Shown: piece after piece, positions 42,734 through 54,394 of the stretch
Layout of the letters: every line of letters starts with the position of its first letter
Position numbering within the stretch: position 1 is the stretch's first letter
Position numbers and translations under genes: made by a program
Assembly: GCA_031399085.1 (NCBI GenBank)
Contig: JANNOQ010000048.1
Coordinates: 69,342 to 133,341, forward strand
Source: R-RK-3 sp031399085
GTDB lineage: Bacteria; Pseudomonadota; Alphaproteobacteria; Rhizobiales; Rhodomicrobiaceae
Direction: 5' to 3'
DNA length: 64,000 bases
Notes under the pieces: generated by a model
Seen by the model: only the letters and a program-made list of their open reading frames with translations
Database searches by the model: none
Told to the model about the DNA's origin: nothing

Positions 42734-43284
42734 CCCCGGTCAAGACCGGCCTCCCGTATCATTTCCGCCAGCTTCTTGCGTGCGTAGAACATTCGCGTTT
42801 TCACAGTGTTTTCCGGGATGCCGACGATCTCGGCAGCCTCCGTCACGGAGGCATCGTGATAGTAAACAAGGTCAATGATGGCGCGGTGATCCGGCGACAG
42901 GCGCTCGATGCAGGCGCGCATGATGTCCGCCTTGCCGCGCTTTTGCAGGGCGACCTCGGGTGTGTCCTCCTCATCTGCGATCTGCGCGGTGGCGGCTTCG
43001 TCGAGCGCGGCTTCGCCGCGCTTGCGCATCAGGCTGATCGCCCGGTTGTGGCCGATGGAAAACAGCCAGGTTGAAACGGAAGACCGTCCCTCGTAGCTGC
43101 CCGCCTTGCGCCATGTCTCCAAAAAGACTTCATTCATCAGCTCTTCCGCCACTGCCTCGTTCCGCGTCAGCCTCGCCAGATAGCGGTAGAGGCGGACATG
43201 ATGGCGCGCATATAGAGCGGTCATGGCGGTCTGATCGCGAGCGGCGATGCGCCGGATGAGGTCCCGGTCGTCAGCGGCCGTCAT
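42724..43284 (-). CDS. ECF RNA polymerase sigma factor
   Basis: 186 residues with region 2 (DQTAMTALYARHHVRLYRYLARL, WLFSIGHNRAISLMRK) and region 4 (RLSPDHRAIIDLVYYHDASVTEAAEIVGIPENTVKTRMFYARKKLAEMI). It is the first gene of the sigma / anti-sigma / S8 protease operon. ECF factors usually autoregulate, but I found no clear GGAAC- or TGAACC-type promoter at correct spacing upstream. Confidence 0.95.
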   Translation of the reverse strand: MTAADDRDLIRRIAARDQTAMTALYARHHVRLYRYLARLTRNEAVAEELMNEVFLETWRKAGSYEGRSSVSTWLFSIGHNRAISLMRKRGEAALDEAATAQIADEEDTPEVALQKRGKADIMRACIERLSPDHRAIIDLVYYHDASVTEAAEIVGIPENTVKTRMFYARKKLAEMIREAGLDRGWP

Positions 43285-43748
43285 GATCGCGCCAGCCTCG
43301 ACGGTGCGCGTCGTCGTATCATGGGTCGCCCCAGCTGGGAAAAAGGTTCAATTGGATGGACGGACAGTCTTCCGGATCTGACGGTTATGGCAATGCCGAG
43401 CTTTGACCGTAATAAATTGGTCAGCCGCAAATGCTCACGACGTGACGACGGCATACGTAAAAACCGAGTTGCGTGCAAGCAACATAAACTGTCAATTCCG
43501 CAATATTTCGCCGCGTTGAGTTTTGGGAGATGCCCCATCCTCAGTTGTATACGTAGAAAATCTGAGGCAAAGCATTGTTCTTGACGTCCAGAGCACCTCA
43601 TCATCTACAAGCCTATCCAAGGTTGTGGCGGCCTATTTGAGCCGATAACCGATCAGTTAACGCCAAACTCAAACCTTATTGCAAGCTGCTTAGCACTTTG
43701 CAAATCATGTGAGCGACAGTTTATCGTTCAGTGTTGGGTTTCGTTATC
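43285..43748. other. Divergent intergenic region, ECF operon and large membrane protein
   Basis: About 460 bases without a supported gene. A short inverted repeat GTTGC-N6-GCAAC lies at 43468-43483, and an imperfect TGAGCG/CGTTCA repeat at about 43710-43730, next to the start of the plus-strand gene. A minus frame of 107 codons (43281-43604) has no family features. Promoters of both transcription units should be here. Confidence 0.5.
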
Positions 43749-45407
43749 ATGAGTGCGCCAAGTAGCCTGCAATCTGCTCTACCGTTGTACCGCACGGAGC
43801 GCGTGATCGCGTCTTTGACAGTCGCTTGGGTGGTAAGCCTTACTACTTACATGATCTTCCAAGACCATGTTCTGTCCGCGAGCAGCATGTATTTTCTAAA
43901 GATTATTCTGTCGCTCTCGGGCGCGGTGATGCTGGCGACGCTGCCGGGATTTCTCGACGTAAACTACAATCTGGGGGGATTTTCGGTCAGGGCGGCGGGG
44001 GGCGCGGCGGCTTTCGTGTTCATTTACACGCAATCGCCGAATCTGCCCGTATTAAAGCTCGATCCGGCAGCGCGGCCCGCCCAGCAGCAAGAGCGGGCGC
44101 CGGCTAAATCCGGCCATCTCTCGTCAATTCCAGACGAACTCCCAATTTTGATGGCGTTTTCTTTCGCCCAGGCGAGCGTTCGGGGAGGGCACACGCGATC
44201 AGAGAGCGTGACCGTTTACGCTGACTCCTCTGGCGCCGCTTCCGGCTCAGGCACGCTGAGCGGGGCAGGCATTGGCGAAGCGGTGCGTGCCGACGCTGGC
44301 GCCGCGGTCCAAGCGGCAACCGCCTACGTTCAGAGCGCAATTCAAAGCCTGCGTATGGTGCTGGACGCAGCGGCGGGCGCGTTTCGCCAGGGCGTGAGCA
44401 CAGTCATCGCGAGTGCGAGGCGATTGTTCGGCGTCGAGGCATCTGGCGCGGGTACCGCGCAGAACATCGCGCTGGTCACGGATGAGTTATCGGGCGGCCT
44501 CGACGCGCTGACAGACCCGCTGATTGGACAAGATGCCTCGCCATTCACAACGCTGCTGACGGGCCTTGGCTCAGTGACGGAATCGTTTGCGGGCAGTCTT
44601 ACAAGCACAGTCGAAGGCATCGTTTCCGCTACGGACAAAACTGTCCAAACTCTCGCCTCCAACGTTCAAAATACGACGCACAACGTGCTGGAGGGCGCGC
44701 AAGGGCTTGTGGGCGGCGTCACTGGATTGCTGGACGATACGACGGGAGGCCTGGCCTCCGGGCTAACGGCGCCCGCCAATAAACTCGCCGGCGGCGTTGC
44801 CGAAACGGCGGGCACGCTCGTCGACGCCGTCATGCCGAAAGCTGCGGAGACGACCAGCCATATTTTGAATGGCGTCGGCGCGGGGCTTGATCGGATTACC
44901 GAAGGGCTCAATGCCGTATCGCCCGCGATTGTGTCGGGAATCAACCCAGATTTCGTCTCCGCTCATAGCCTGCCGCTTGTGTCCGGCGCCGAATCTCGCG
45001 CGCTCCTCGGCAAGCTCGATGGAACGCCCGGCGCGCTGACCGATGGTTTGGGCGGCCGCGAATCGGGCTTGCTCCGTGCCGGGGGCGACACATCGCTGCT
45101 TGCAGACCGCTTCGCCGACCCGCTCGGCGGGGAAAAGATGGCGACGGGCGCCGCCTGCATCTCCGGCTGCGGGCAAGGATCAATCGCTTCGTCGGGAGGT
45201 GGATTAGCGGATGCGGTGGGCAACGGTCTCACGCAACGGCCCCTGCTCGGCAGGTTGGACGACAATGGCTCCGGCACGGGGGCTGGCCATGCCGGTTCGG
45301 CGGGAGGCGCAGACCAAGGCGGACGGGGCGGCCCGATTTCATCGGCGGTTGGGACGGCTGGCTCAATCGCCAAAGGCGTGACGAATACCCTTGGCAGGCG
45401 ACGCTAA
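43749..45407 (+). CDS. Large membrane-anchored Ala/Gly-rich repetitive protein
   Basis: About 552 residues from ATG 43749 (GTG 43731 is also in frame). The N-terminal 100 residues hold three hydrophobic spans (VIASLTVAWVVSLTTYMIF, YFLKIILSLSGAVMLATLP, VRAAGGAAAFVFIYT), a compact membrane domain. The rest is low in complexity and rich in Ala, Gly, Ser and Thr: weakly repeated amphipathic helices such as STVEGIVSATDKTVQTLASN, NVLEGAQGLVGGVTGLLDD and HILNGVGAGLDRITEGL, then a Gly-rich tail with CISGCGQG. I recognise no family. It may form an extended envelope or surface structure. A small Cys-rich secreted protein follows after 44 nt. Confidence 0.7.
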   Translation: MSAPSSLQSALPLYRTERVIASLTVAWVVSLTTYMIFQDHVLSASSMYFLKIILSLSGAVMLATLPGFLDVNYNLGGFSVRAAGGAAAFVFIYTQSPNLPVLKLDPAARPAQQQERAPAKSGHLSSIPDELPILMAFSFAQASVRGGHTRSESVTVYADSSGAASGSGTLSGAGIGEAVRADAGAAVQAATAYVQSAIQSLRMVLDAAAGAFRQGVSTVIASARRLFGVEASGAGTAQNIALVTDELSGGLDALTDPLIGQDASPFTTLLTGLGSVTESFAGSLTSTVEGIVSATDKTVQTLASNVQNTTHNVLEGAQGLVGGVTGLLDDTTGGLASGLTAPANKLAGGVAETAGTLVDAVMPKAAETTSHILNGVGAGLDRITEGLNAVSPAIVSGINPDFVSAHSLPLVSGAESRALLGKLDGTPGALTDGLGGRESGLLRAGGDTSLLADRFADPLGGEKMATGAACISGCGQGSIASSGGGLADAVGNGLTQRPLLGRLDDNGSGTGAGHAGSAGGADQGGRGGPISSAVGTAGSIAKGVTNTLGRRR

Positions 45408-45451
45408 CGGCGCGTTTAAGATTGCATGTCTACATACTGCGGTGATTGACG

Positions 45452-45787
45452 ATGTTCAAATTGGCGATCTTCAAATTTCTGGTTGCGGTTTCTCTTCTTC
45501 CGGCAATTTCACCAGCCGAGGCGGTGCCCGGCGCTTCTCAATCGTCCCTCGTTTGCGCGGCAAGCTCCGCCGCTCAGGCGCGTCAATGCCTGCCGCATTC
45601 GACCGGCGGCTTGCGGCCGGCGCGGGACATCCGAGCAGGCGCCAATGGCGGCGGCGGCAGTTGCTGGAGCGCGTGCTTTGCCAATTACAATGAATGCATG
45701 GACATGCGGCCGAAAGAACTCTGCGTCGCAGTCATGAAAACCTGTCTGGAAACCTGCGACCGGCTTTCGAACCGGCCGGGCATGTAG
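45452..45787 (+). CDS. Small Cys-rich secreted protein
   Basis: 111 residues from ATG 45452. Signal peptide MFKLAIFKFLVAVSLLPAISPAEA. The mature part carries eight cysteines, six in the C-terminal 45 residues: CWSACFANYNEC, then CVAVMKTC and LETC, a helical array likely held by disulfides. No family recognised. Position just behind the Ala/Gly-rich membrane protein suggests a shared envelope function. It converges with metH; a 12-bp palindrome CCCAACGTTGGG sits between the stops (45794-45805). Confidence 0.7.
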   Translation: MFKLAIFKFLVAVSLLPAISPAEAVPGASQSSLVCAASSAAQARQCLPHSTGGLRPARDIRAGANGGGGSCWSACFANYNECMDMRPKELCVAVMKTCLETCDRLSNRPGM

Positions 45788-45805
45788 CCGAGGCCCAACG
45801 TTGGG

Positions 45806-48505
<2,700 letters not shown>

Positions 48506-48538
48506 TGCCCGTCTTTGCTCTCCAACTCTTATCCCGCT

Positions 48539-50362
48539 CTAAGCAACCTTGCCGGTCGTGCCGGTCTTCTTGCTGGGAAGCGGCTCGACCTTCTTGGCCC
48601 GCTCGTCGGCGTCCTGCGCGAACAGCTCTTCCAGCTCCTGCGACTGCCGCCGCGCATAGAGCTGCACCTTTTCCAGGTCGGTGTAATGCTTGTAATCGTC
48701 GTAGAGACGGCGCTCGTCGCTCTCCAGAAAAGTGTCTATTACCCATTTGGCCCGCGTCTCAGGCGTTCCCAACCCCTTCAGCAAGTCTTTTGTCAATTCC
48801 AGAGAGGACAAGAAGGTCTCGCGCTCGATATCTTCGATGCCCAGGTCCATCAGGCGATGCACATGCTGCCGGTTTCTGGCGCGCGCGTAGATCGGCACAT
48901 GCGGGAAATGCGTGCGCACGATCTGGGCGGTGCGAACCGATGTTTCAATATCGTCGATGGCGAGCACGAAGGCCCGCGCATCCTGCGTTCGCGCCGCCTC
49001 CAGAATGCCCAGCCGGCTTGCATCGCCATAGTAGATCTTGTTGCCGAACTGGTTGACGAAATTGACCTGCTCGGCGTTGATGTCGAGCGCCGTGAACGGG
49101 GTTTGCGTCGCGCGCAGAACACGGGCGACGATCTGCCCGAAACGGCCGAACCCGGCAATCACCACATGACCGGCGGCCTTGGGGGGCGTGTCGAATTGCG
49201 GCTCCACCTTTTCCAGCCATTTGGTGACGAACTCGTCCGCAAGCAGGAGCAGCGGCGTAATCGCCATGGATATGGTGATTGCAACCGCAATGCCATCGGC
49301 CAGCTTCTGCTCGATCACCGTGCCCGACGCCGCCGCCGCCAGGATGACGAAGCCAAACTCACCGCCCTGCGAGAGCACGATCGCCAGCCGCCGTGCCGAA
49401 CGCGAGCTCAGATCCTGCCAGAGCCCAACAAAATAGAGGATCACCACCTTGATGAGCGTAATCGTGGCGACCGCGTAAAAAATCACCAGCGGCTGCTCCA
49501 CCAAAAGATCGACATTGAGCGACATGCCAACCGTCATGAAGAACAGCCCAAGCAGCAGACCTTCGAAGGGCGCGATGTCGGCCTCGATCTGATGGCGGTA
49601 CTCGGAGTCGGCCAGCAGGACGCCGGCGAGGAACGCGCCGAGCGGGGCTGAGAGGCCGATAGACTCCATCAGATAAACCACGCCCACGATGGTCAAAAGC
49701 GCACTCGCGGTCATGGCCTCGCGCACGCCGGTTGAGGCGATGATCCGGTAGACGGGGTTCAGCACATAGCGGCCGATGAGGATAATGCCCGCAAAGACAA
49801 GCACGCCCTGAAGGCCGCTTGTCAGCGTTACGCTTGAGCCGGTGTCCTTCAGCGCCAAAAACGGTACCATGGCGATCATCGGGATGGCGGCGATATCTTG
49901 AAACAGAAGAATTGAGAATGACAGCCGCCCGTGCCGCGCTCTGAGTTCGCCCTTTTCTTCCAGCGTTTGCAGCGCGAACGCGGTCGAGGACAGCGACAAC
50001 GCCAAGCCGATCAACAAGGATGCGCCAAATCCGAGGCCGCCATAAAGCGCCATCAGCGTAAAGACAACAATGGTCGCGGCGACCTGCGCGCCGCCGGCCC
50101 CGAACACAGTATTGCGCATCGCCCAAAGGCGGCGCGGGCGCAATTCCAGGCCGATGAGGAACAGGAACATCGCCACGCCCAGCTCCGCCGTATGGCGCAG
50201 CTCGTCCGCCTCGCCGAGCATCGCCCCGACGCCGATTTGGGCGATCACGATGCCCGCCAACAAATAGCCCAACACCGATCCGATGCCGCAGCGACGGCCA
50301 AGCGGCGCGGCGACGGCCGCGGCGGCCAGAAAAACCATGAATTGTAACAGGGAGCCGTTCAT
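48539..50362 (-). CDS. CPA2-family cation:proton antiporter with TrkA-N domain (KefB/C-like)
   Basis: 607 residues: about 12 membrane spans over the first 385, with GSVLGYLLAGIVIAQIG and GLSAPLGAFLAGVLLADSEYRHQIE typical of Kef proteins. A cytoplasmic RCK/TrkA-N domain follows (VVIAGFGRFGQIVARVLRAT, then DINAEQVNF and YYGDASRLGILEAA). The C-terminus is charged (LEKVQLYARRQSQELEELF, Lys-rich end). It likely exports K+ or Na+ for H+. Glutathione gating cannot be deduced. metH lies 33 nt downstream, probably on the same transcript. Confidence 0.92.
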   Translation of the reverse strand: MNGSLLQFMVFLAAAAVAAPLGRRCGIGSVLGYLLAGIVIAQIGVGAMLGEADELRHTAELGVAMFLFLIGLELRPRRLWAMRNTVFGAGGAQVAATIVVFTLMALYGGLGFGASLLIGLALSLSSTAFALQTLEEKGELRARHGRLSFSILLFQDIAAIPMIAMVPFLALKDTGSSVTLTSGLQGVLVFAGIILIGRYVLNPVYRIIASTGVREAMTASALLTIVGVVYLMESIGLSAPLGAFLAGVLLADSEYRHQIEADIAPFEGLLLGLFFMTVGMSLNVDLLVEQPLVIFYAVATITLIKVVILYFVGLWQDLSSRSARRLAIVLSQGGEFGFVILAAAASGTVIEQKLADGIAVAITISMAITPLLLLADEFVTKWLEKVEPQFDTPPKAAGHVVIAGFGRFGQIVARVLRATQTPFTALDINAEQVNFVNQFGNKIYYGDASRLGILEAARTQDARAFVLAIDDIETSVRTAQIVRTHFPHVPIYARARNRQHVHRLMDLGIEDIERETFLSSLELTKDLLKGLGTPETRAKWVIDTFLESDERRLYDDYKHYTDLEKVQLYARRQSQELEELFAQDADERAKKVEPLPSKKTGTTGKVA

Positions 50363-50551
50363 AAGCTGCTTCCCGAGAGATAATCATTGCCCGGTTGCGG
50401 GAAATGCGTGGATAAACTGAGATCTCCAGGAATGCGGAGATGCGGAGGTTTAATCTAGCGCGGCTGGCGCATATCAGAAAGCATCCTTACCTCCGCCACT
50501 TTATCGTTGTATGAATTTCCCATAAATGTTCCCTCAGGCCGTTGGATTTCA

Positions 50552-51109
50552 ATGTTTTTGTACAATACCAACCAGAAGCACAATGTATGCCAAATCGCAT
50601 CGCGCCTGGCGCGGTTAATTGCCATGCTTGGGTTTTTGGCCCTGCCTGTTAGCGCCGAGACGGCCTGCGTGCGCTGCACCGGTCCTGAGGCCGCCTACCG
50701 CTGCATTGCCACCGGCGACCGGCCCCTCGCCAGCGGAGCGGCCGGGTTTTTCTGCGCCTCCAAGATTGCCAGCGAGCACGCGCATGAAAGCTGCGCGGTT
50801 CAGCGCGGCGCGTCCGATTGCGTGGGTGTAGAGGTCAGCTACGCCTATGACGAGACTTCGCCCCTCGGCGCGATCGAGGAGGGCGGAAATGGCAATGACG
50901 ACGGCGAACCCTCAACCCTTGGCGAATTTACCAAGGACACGGTCAGCACGTCCGCCAAGACTGTGAAACAGGCTGGGGAAAATATCGGCGACGCCGCCAG
51001 CAAGGCGGGAAGCGCGACCGCAAACGCCATAAAAGGCGCGGGAAGCGCCATAGGAAATGCAACCAAGAAGACATTGAAGTGTCTTGGGTCTGCCTTAAAC
51101 GACTGCTAA
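50552..51109 (+). CDS. Secreted hypothetical protein with LEA-like helical tail
   Basis: About 185 residues from ATG 50552; the open frame starts at 50507, and ATG 50624 would leave only a short signal peptide. The hydrophobic region LIAMLGFLALPVSAE ends in a signal cleavage site. The mature N-terminal part has paired cysteines (ACVRCTGPEAAYRC, FFCASKI, SCAVQRGASDCVG). An acidic hinge follows, then a C-terminal run of Lys/Ala/Gly/Thr-rich short repeats (TKDTVSTSAKTVKQAGENIG, DAASKAGSATANAIKGAGSA) like the amphipathic segments of LEA-type proteins. No family recognised. The patatin gene follows after about 57 nt. Confidence 0.65.
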   Translation: MFLYNTNQKHNVCQIASRLARLIAMLGFLALPVSAETACVRCTGPEAAYRCIATGDRPLASGAAGFFCASKIASEHAHESCAVQRGASDCVGVEVSYAYDETSPLGAIEEGGNGNDDGEPSTLGEFTKDTVSTSAKTVKQAGENIGDAASKAGSATANAIKGAGSAIGNATKKTLKCLGSALNDC

Positions 51110-51166
51110 GCGCAGTGTGAAGACGGGAACTGCCCGATCGATTCCATAGTGACAAGGACCAACACC

Positions 51167-52630
51167 ATGCCAGCTAGGGAGACCTTGGCTGCCGGCAGGG
51201 ATTCGGCAGTCCCTAGGGCGAACAGCCTCTATCGCCCTCTGACTTTAGCCCTGCTGCTGGTGACGGCCGCACTTCAAGGAGGCTGCGCCACCTCGATCCG
51301 CAACGGGCCGATCAACGCGGCGCTCGCGGAGACTTCGACCGGGGCCGGACCGGTCATCGACACGCCCAGCGGCAATTTCGAGGACACCGTCGTCGGCCTC
51401 AGCTTTTCCGGCGGAGGTTCGCGCGCGGCGGCGTTCGCTTATGGCGTGCTGCGGGAGATGAGCCGCACCCAGATCGCCAGCGAGAGCCAAACCTCGCCGC
51501 TCATCGACCAGGTGGATCTCGTGTCGAGCGTCTCCGGCGGCTCGGTGACCGCCGCCTATTTCGCGTTGAAGGGGCGCGCGATCCTCGACGATTTCGAGGA
51601 GAAATTCCTCGCCAAGGACATCGAGGCGTCGCTGCGCACCTCGGTTTCGCTGCCGAATATCGTCCGGTTGACGGGCGGAGGCGTCAATGATTCAACCGGC
51701 TTGCAAAGCTGGCTCGACGAAAACCTGTTCCGCAACGCCACCTATCGCGATGTCTTCAAACGCGGCCGTCCCGCGCTTTGGATCAACGCCTCCGATATTT
51801 ACAACCGGACGCCTTTCGTCTTCAACCAGACGACATTCGCGGCGCTCTGCAGCGACATCAGCATCTTTCCGATCTCGGAAGCCGTTGCGGCATCTGCGGC
51901 ATTGCCTTTGGTTTTCGCGCCGGTTGTGATGACGAATTACGCGGATCGCTGCAAATATTCGACGCCGGACTGGGCAAGCCGCGCCCTCGCCAACGCCAAT
52001 GCTCCGTCCGTGCTAAGGGCCAATGCCGAGGCGATCCAGCGCTACCGCGAGCAAAAGGACCTTAAATATGTCAAGCTGCTCGATGGCGGTCTGACCGATA
52101 ATCTTGGCCTGACGGGACTTCTGATTGAGCGTTTGGGGGCAAGAGCGCCGTTCGAGCCGATGACCGAGCGGGAGGCGGTGAAATTGCGGCGTCTGCTCTT
52201 TGTCGTCGTCGATGCGGGCCGTCCGCCCGGTGGCGATTGGGCCAAGAACGTCAAAACCTCGGCCGGGGACCTGATTCAGGCCGTCGCCGACACCGCCGTC
52301 GATGCCAATGTGCGCAACACTTACGACACCTTCGCCGCCCAGCTCAAGAACTGGAACCGCGAATTGATCGACTGGCGGTGCAAGCTCCCACAAGACAAAG
52401 TTCAAACGCTGCTCGGCGACGGCGGCGGCGCGTGGAATTGCCGCGACGTCAGCTTTCATGTGGTGAAGGTCACATTCGACCAGATGCCCGACCCTGCGGT
52501 GCGCGCCAAACTGGAGAGCATTCCAACGCGCTTCAAGATCGAGAAGGAGAATATCGATCTGCTGCTGGACTCGGCAGGTGCGATCCTGCGCCGCAACAGC
52601 TCGTTTCAGCGCTTCCTGACCTCGAATTGA
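51167..52630 (+). CDS. Patatin-like phospholipase lipoprotein
   Basis: 487 residues from ATG 51167, preceded by AAGGA. Lipoprotein signal with lipobox LQGGC (Cys at about 40), so the mature protein is membrane-attached on the periplasmic side. Patatin features: the oxyanion loop FSGGGSRAAAFAYG (about 80-93), nucleophile Ser in SSVSGGSVTAAYF (about residue 123), and the catalytic Asp in LLDGGLTDNLGLTG (about 306). It resembles the bacterial outer-membrane patatin family. The C-terminal 150 residues are not assigned. It shares its strand with the upstream secreted protein. Confidence 0.9.
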   Translation: MPARETLAAGRDSAVPRANSLYRPLTLALLLVTAALQGGCATSIRNGPINAALAETSTGAGPVIDTPSGNFEDTVVGLSFSGGGSRAAAFAYGVLREMSRTQIASESQTSPLIDQVDLVSSVSGGSVTAAYFALKGRAILDDFEEKFLAKDIEASLRTSVSLPNIVRLTGGGVNDSTGLQSWLDENLFRNATYRDVFKRGRPALWINASDIYNRTPFVFNQTTFAALCSDISIFPISEAVAASAALPLVFAPVVMTNYADRCKYSTPDWASRALANANAPSVLRANAEAIQRYREQKDLKYVKLLDGGLTDNLGLTGLLIERLGARAPFEPMTEREAVKLRRLLFVVVDAGRPPGGDWAKNVKTSAGDLIQAVADTAVDANVRNTYDTFAAQLKNWNRELIDWRCKLPQDKVQTLLGDGGGAWNCRDVSFHVVKVTFDQMPDPAVRAKLESIPTRFKIEKENIDLLLDSAGAILRRNSSFQRFLTSN

Positions 52631-52651
52631 TTCCAGCCGCCGCCGCTCGCT

Positions 52652-53035
52652 TCAGGCACAAACGCGGCCGAAGGACATGGCGCTACGCATCGCCTGGGCG
52701 CGGCGGCGCACATAGATTGGCCTCACCGTTTCCGCGCTCGCCGTGGCCGCGGACTGCGCGGCCGCATTGCGGTTCCACAACCATGCTCTAGCCTGCCGTT
52801 GCGCTTCGGCGATCTGGTCCGAAGTCATCTCGCGGGCCAGCTCGCCGCGCGACGAGAGGGCCGCTTCATGCCCCATCATCGCGGCCAGATTGAACCATTT
52901 ATGCGCGGCGACGAGGTCTTGCTCGACGTCGCGGCCGGTCGAAAAGCCGATGCCGCGATCGAACATCGCGTCCGCATCCTCCGGCTGGTGTTCCGTTTTG
53001 AGCGCTTCGTTCGCTTGTGGGCAAGGTTGGATCAT
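52652..53035 (-). CDS. Sel1-like repeat protein
   Basis: 127 residues. One Sel1-type repeat is clear: ADAMFDRGIGFSTGRDVEQDLVAAHKWFNLAAMMGHEAA, followed by a helical stretch (MTSDQIAEAQRQARAWL). No signal peptide. AGGAACC precedes the start. Sel1 proteins are usually adaptors; the partner is not evident. It converges with the patatin gene, 21 nt away. Confidence 0.8.
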   Translation of the reverse strand: MIQPCPQANEALKTEHQPEDADAMFDRGIGFSTGRDVEQDLVAAHKWFNLAAMMGHEAALSSRGELAREMTSDQIAEAQRQARAWLWNRNAAAQSAATASAETVRPIYVRRRAQAMRSAMSFGRVCA

Positions 53036-53234
53036 GGAAAGGTTCCTGGACTTAAACTCGGTGATGAACGGCGAAAACTCGATCTCTTCACAGCCAGCGA
53101 TCAGCTTGCCACCTCATCGGAAAAGTTCTGTAAATCTATCCCCTTGTTTTAACGACCGAAGTTAATGAACAAATAGCGTCTGTTAATTCCACGTATGGTC
53201 ATAGGACGCAGTCTGAACTTGTTACACTCATCAT

Positions 53235-54221
53235 TTAAGGTGGGCTAGGACGATTGCTGCGAATATGCGCCAGCTCCTCCCGTAGCGCACCCAGACGTGG
53301 GGAGTTGCCGTCGATGGCGGCAACGGCTTCCCGTATGTTCTCCGGCCGGGAAGAGGAAAACAGCACAATGCCGCCGGCGTTTTGAGCGACTGCCTCCGCC
53401 AGAAGAAGGCCGGCCGCCCTCGAGCGATCGGCCGGAGCGATGCCTGTTGCCTGCTCCCACCGCGCACCAGCAGCTTCATTCGCGGCAACATGGTCCATCA
53501 AGGCCGGCAGGACGTATTTGATTGGCGAATGCGTCACGACTAATTCGACATGGCCGGCGGGAATGCGGGCAACATTGCAGTTGAGCGCGTCGCTGGCGAA
53601 CTGCGCTACGGGAGCGATCGCTGGAAATTCGTTCAAGATCCGAAGCGTTTCATCATAATGCGTGGCGATTCCGAAGCAGCGGATTTTGCCCGCGTCGCGT
53701 AGTCGTTCGAGAAACGCCAATATTTCCCCTCGACCAGCCTGGACGAGCGTGCATTCGTGAAGCAGTAGAATATCGAGATAGTCCGTACGCAGCATCTTAA
53801 GGCTTTGGTTCACGCTTCGAGTGAGATCGCGAAGCCGAAAAGCCCCGTGGCGGGCGGTGGCCGGCGGCGGAGATGACACAAGCGCTTTGGCCCCGGGAAC
53901 GGTTGACCGCGCGACATATGCCGCCTTGCTTACGATGCGGGTCCAACGCAGCATGCTCCAAGGCATGATGCCGGCTTTACTTGCGATGATCACTCGGCTC
54001 CGGCGGCTCGACAGAACGCTGCCGACCACGGCCTCCGCCGAGCCGTTGCCGTAAAGCCGGGCCAAGTCAAAATAGCGGATGCCCGCGTCAAGGGCCGCCT
54101 CGACCAACCTTGCCGACGCGGCGTGCGTCGCCCCGCCGAACAGGTCGCCGCAGCCAAAACCAAGACGCGGCATATCGGGAAACAGGATTTCCGACGCCTT
54201 TTCGACCGCCCGTGCCGCCAT
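53235..54221 (-). CDS. Aldo/keto reductase family protein
   Basis: 328 residues from ATG 54221; the frame is open to 54281. TIM-barrel oxidoreductase with RLGFGCGDLFGG, then DAGIRYFDLARLYGNGSAE (catalytic Asp and Tyr), SKAGI (Lys), and LDILLLHECTL (His). The C-terminal part includes GGIVLFSSSRPENIREAV, the cofactor site. Substrate not predictable. It is divergent to the GT2-GMC pair and likely forms one locus with them. Confidence 0.88.
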   Translation of the reverse strand: MAARAVEKASEILFPDMPRLGFGCGDLFGGATHAASARLVEAALDAGIRYFDLARLYGNGSAEAVVGSVLSSRRSRVIIASKAGIMPWSMLRWTRIVSKAAYVARSTVPGAKALVSSPPPATARHGAFRLRDLTRSVNQSLKMLRTDYLDILLLHECTLVQAGRGEILAFLERLRDAGKIRCFGIATHYDETLRILNEFPAIAPVAQFASDALNCNVARIPAGHVELVVTHSPIKYVLPALMDHVAANEAAGARWEQATGIAPADRSRAAGLLLAEAVAQNAGGIVLFSSSRPENIREAVAAIDGNSPRLGALREELAHIRSNRPSPP

Positions 54222-54394
54222 GATGCTCTCTGCCAATACCCGTTCATGCTGAGCGTAATGAAAATTTGTTGCACCGCGCAAGTTGCGGTAAAAGCCGGTT
54301 AATCGAGCTACGCAGCTGATACAGGGTTATAGCCATCCTCGAGCTCAATGCATAAGCCACGGAGATTGAGAATGTATCGATGTGATTGCCAGCC

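Noticed and set aside
43320..43370. Possible ECF autoregulatory promoter (TGAACC...TGATAC on the minus strand)
   Set aside because: The spacing between the two elements is 23 bases, too long for an ECF promoter.
48506..48538. Room for a SAM, SAH or cobalamin riboswitch before metH
   Set aside because: Only 33 nt separate metH from the upstream antiporter gene, and no conserved riboswitch core is present.
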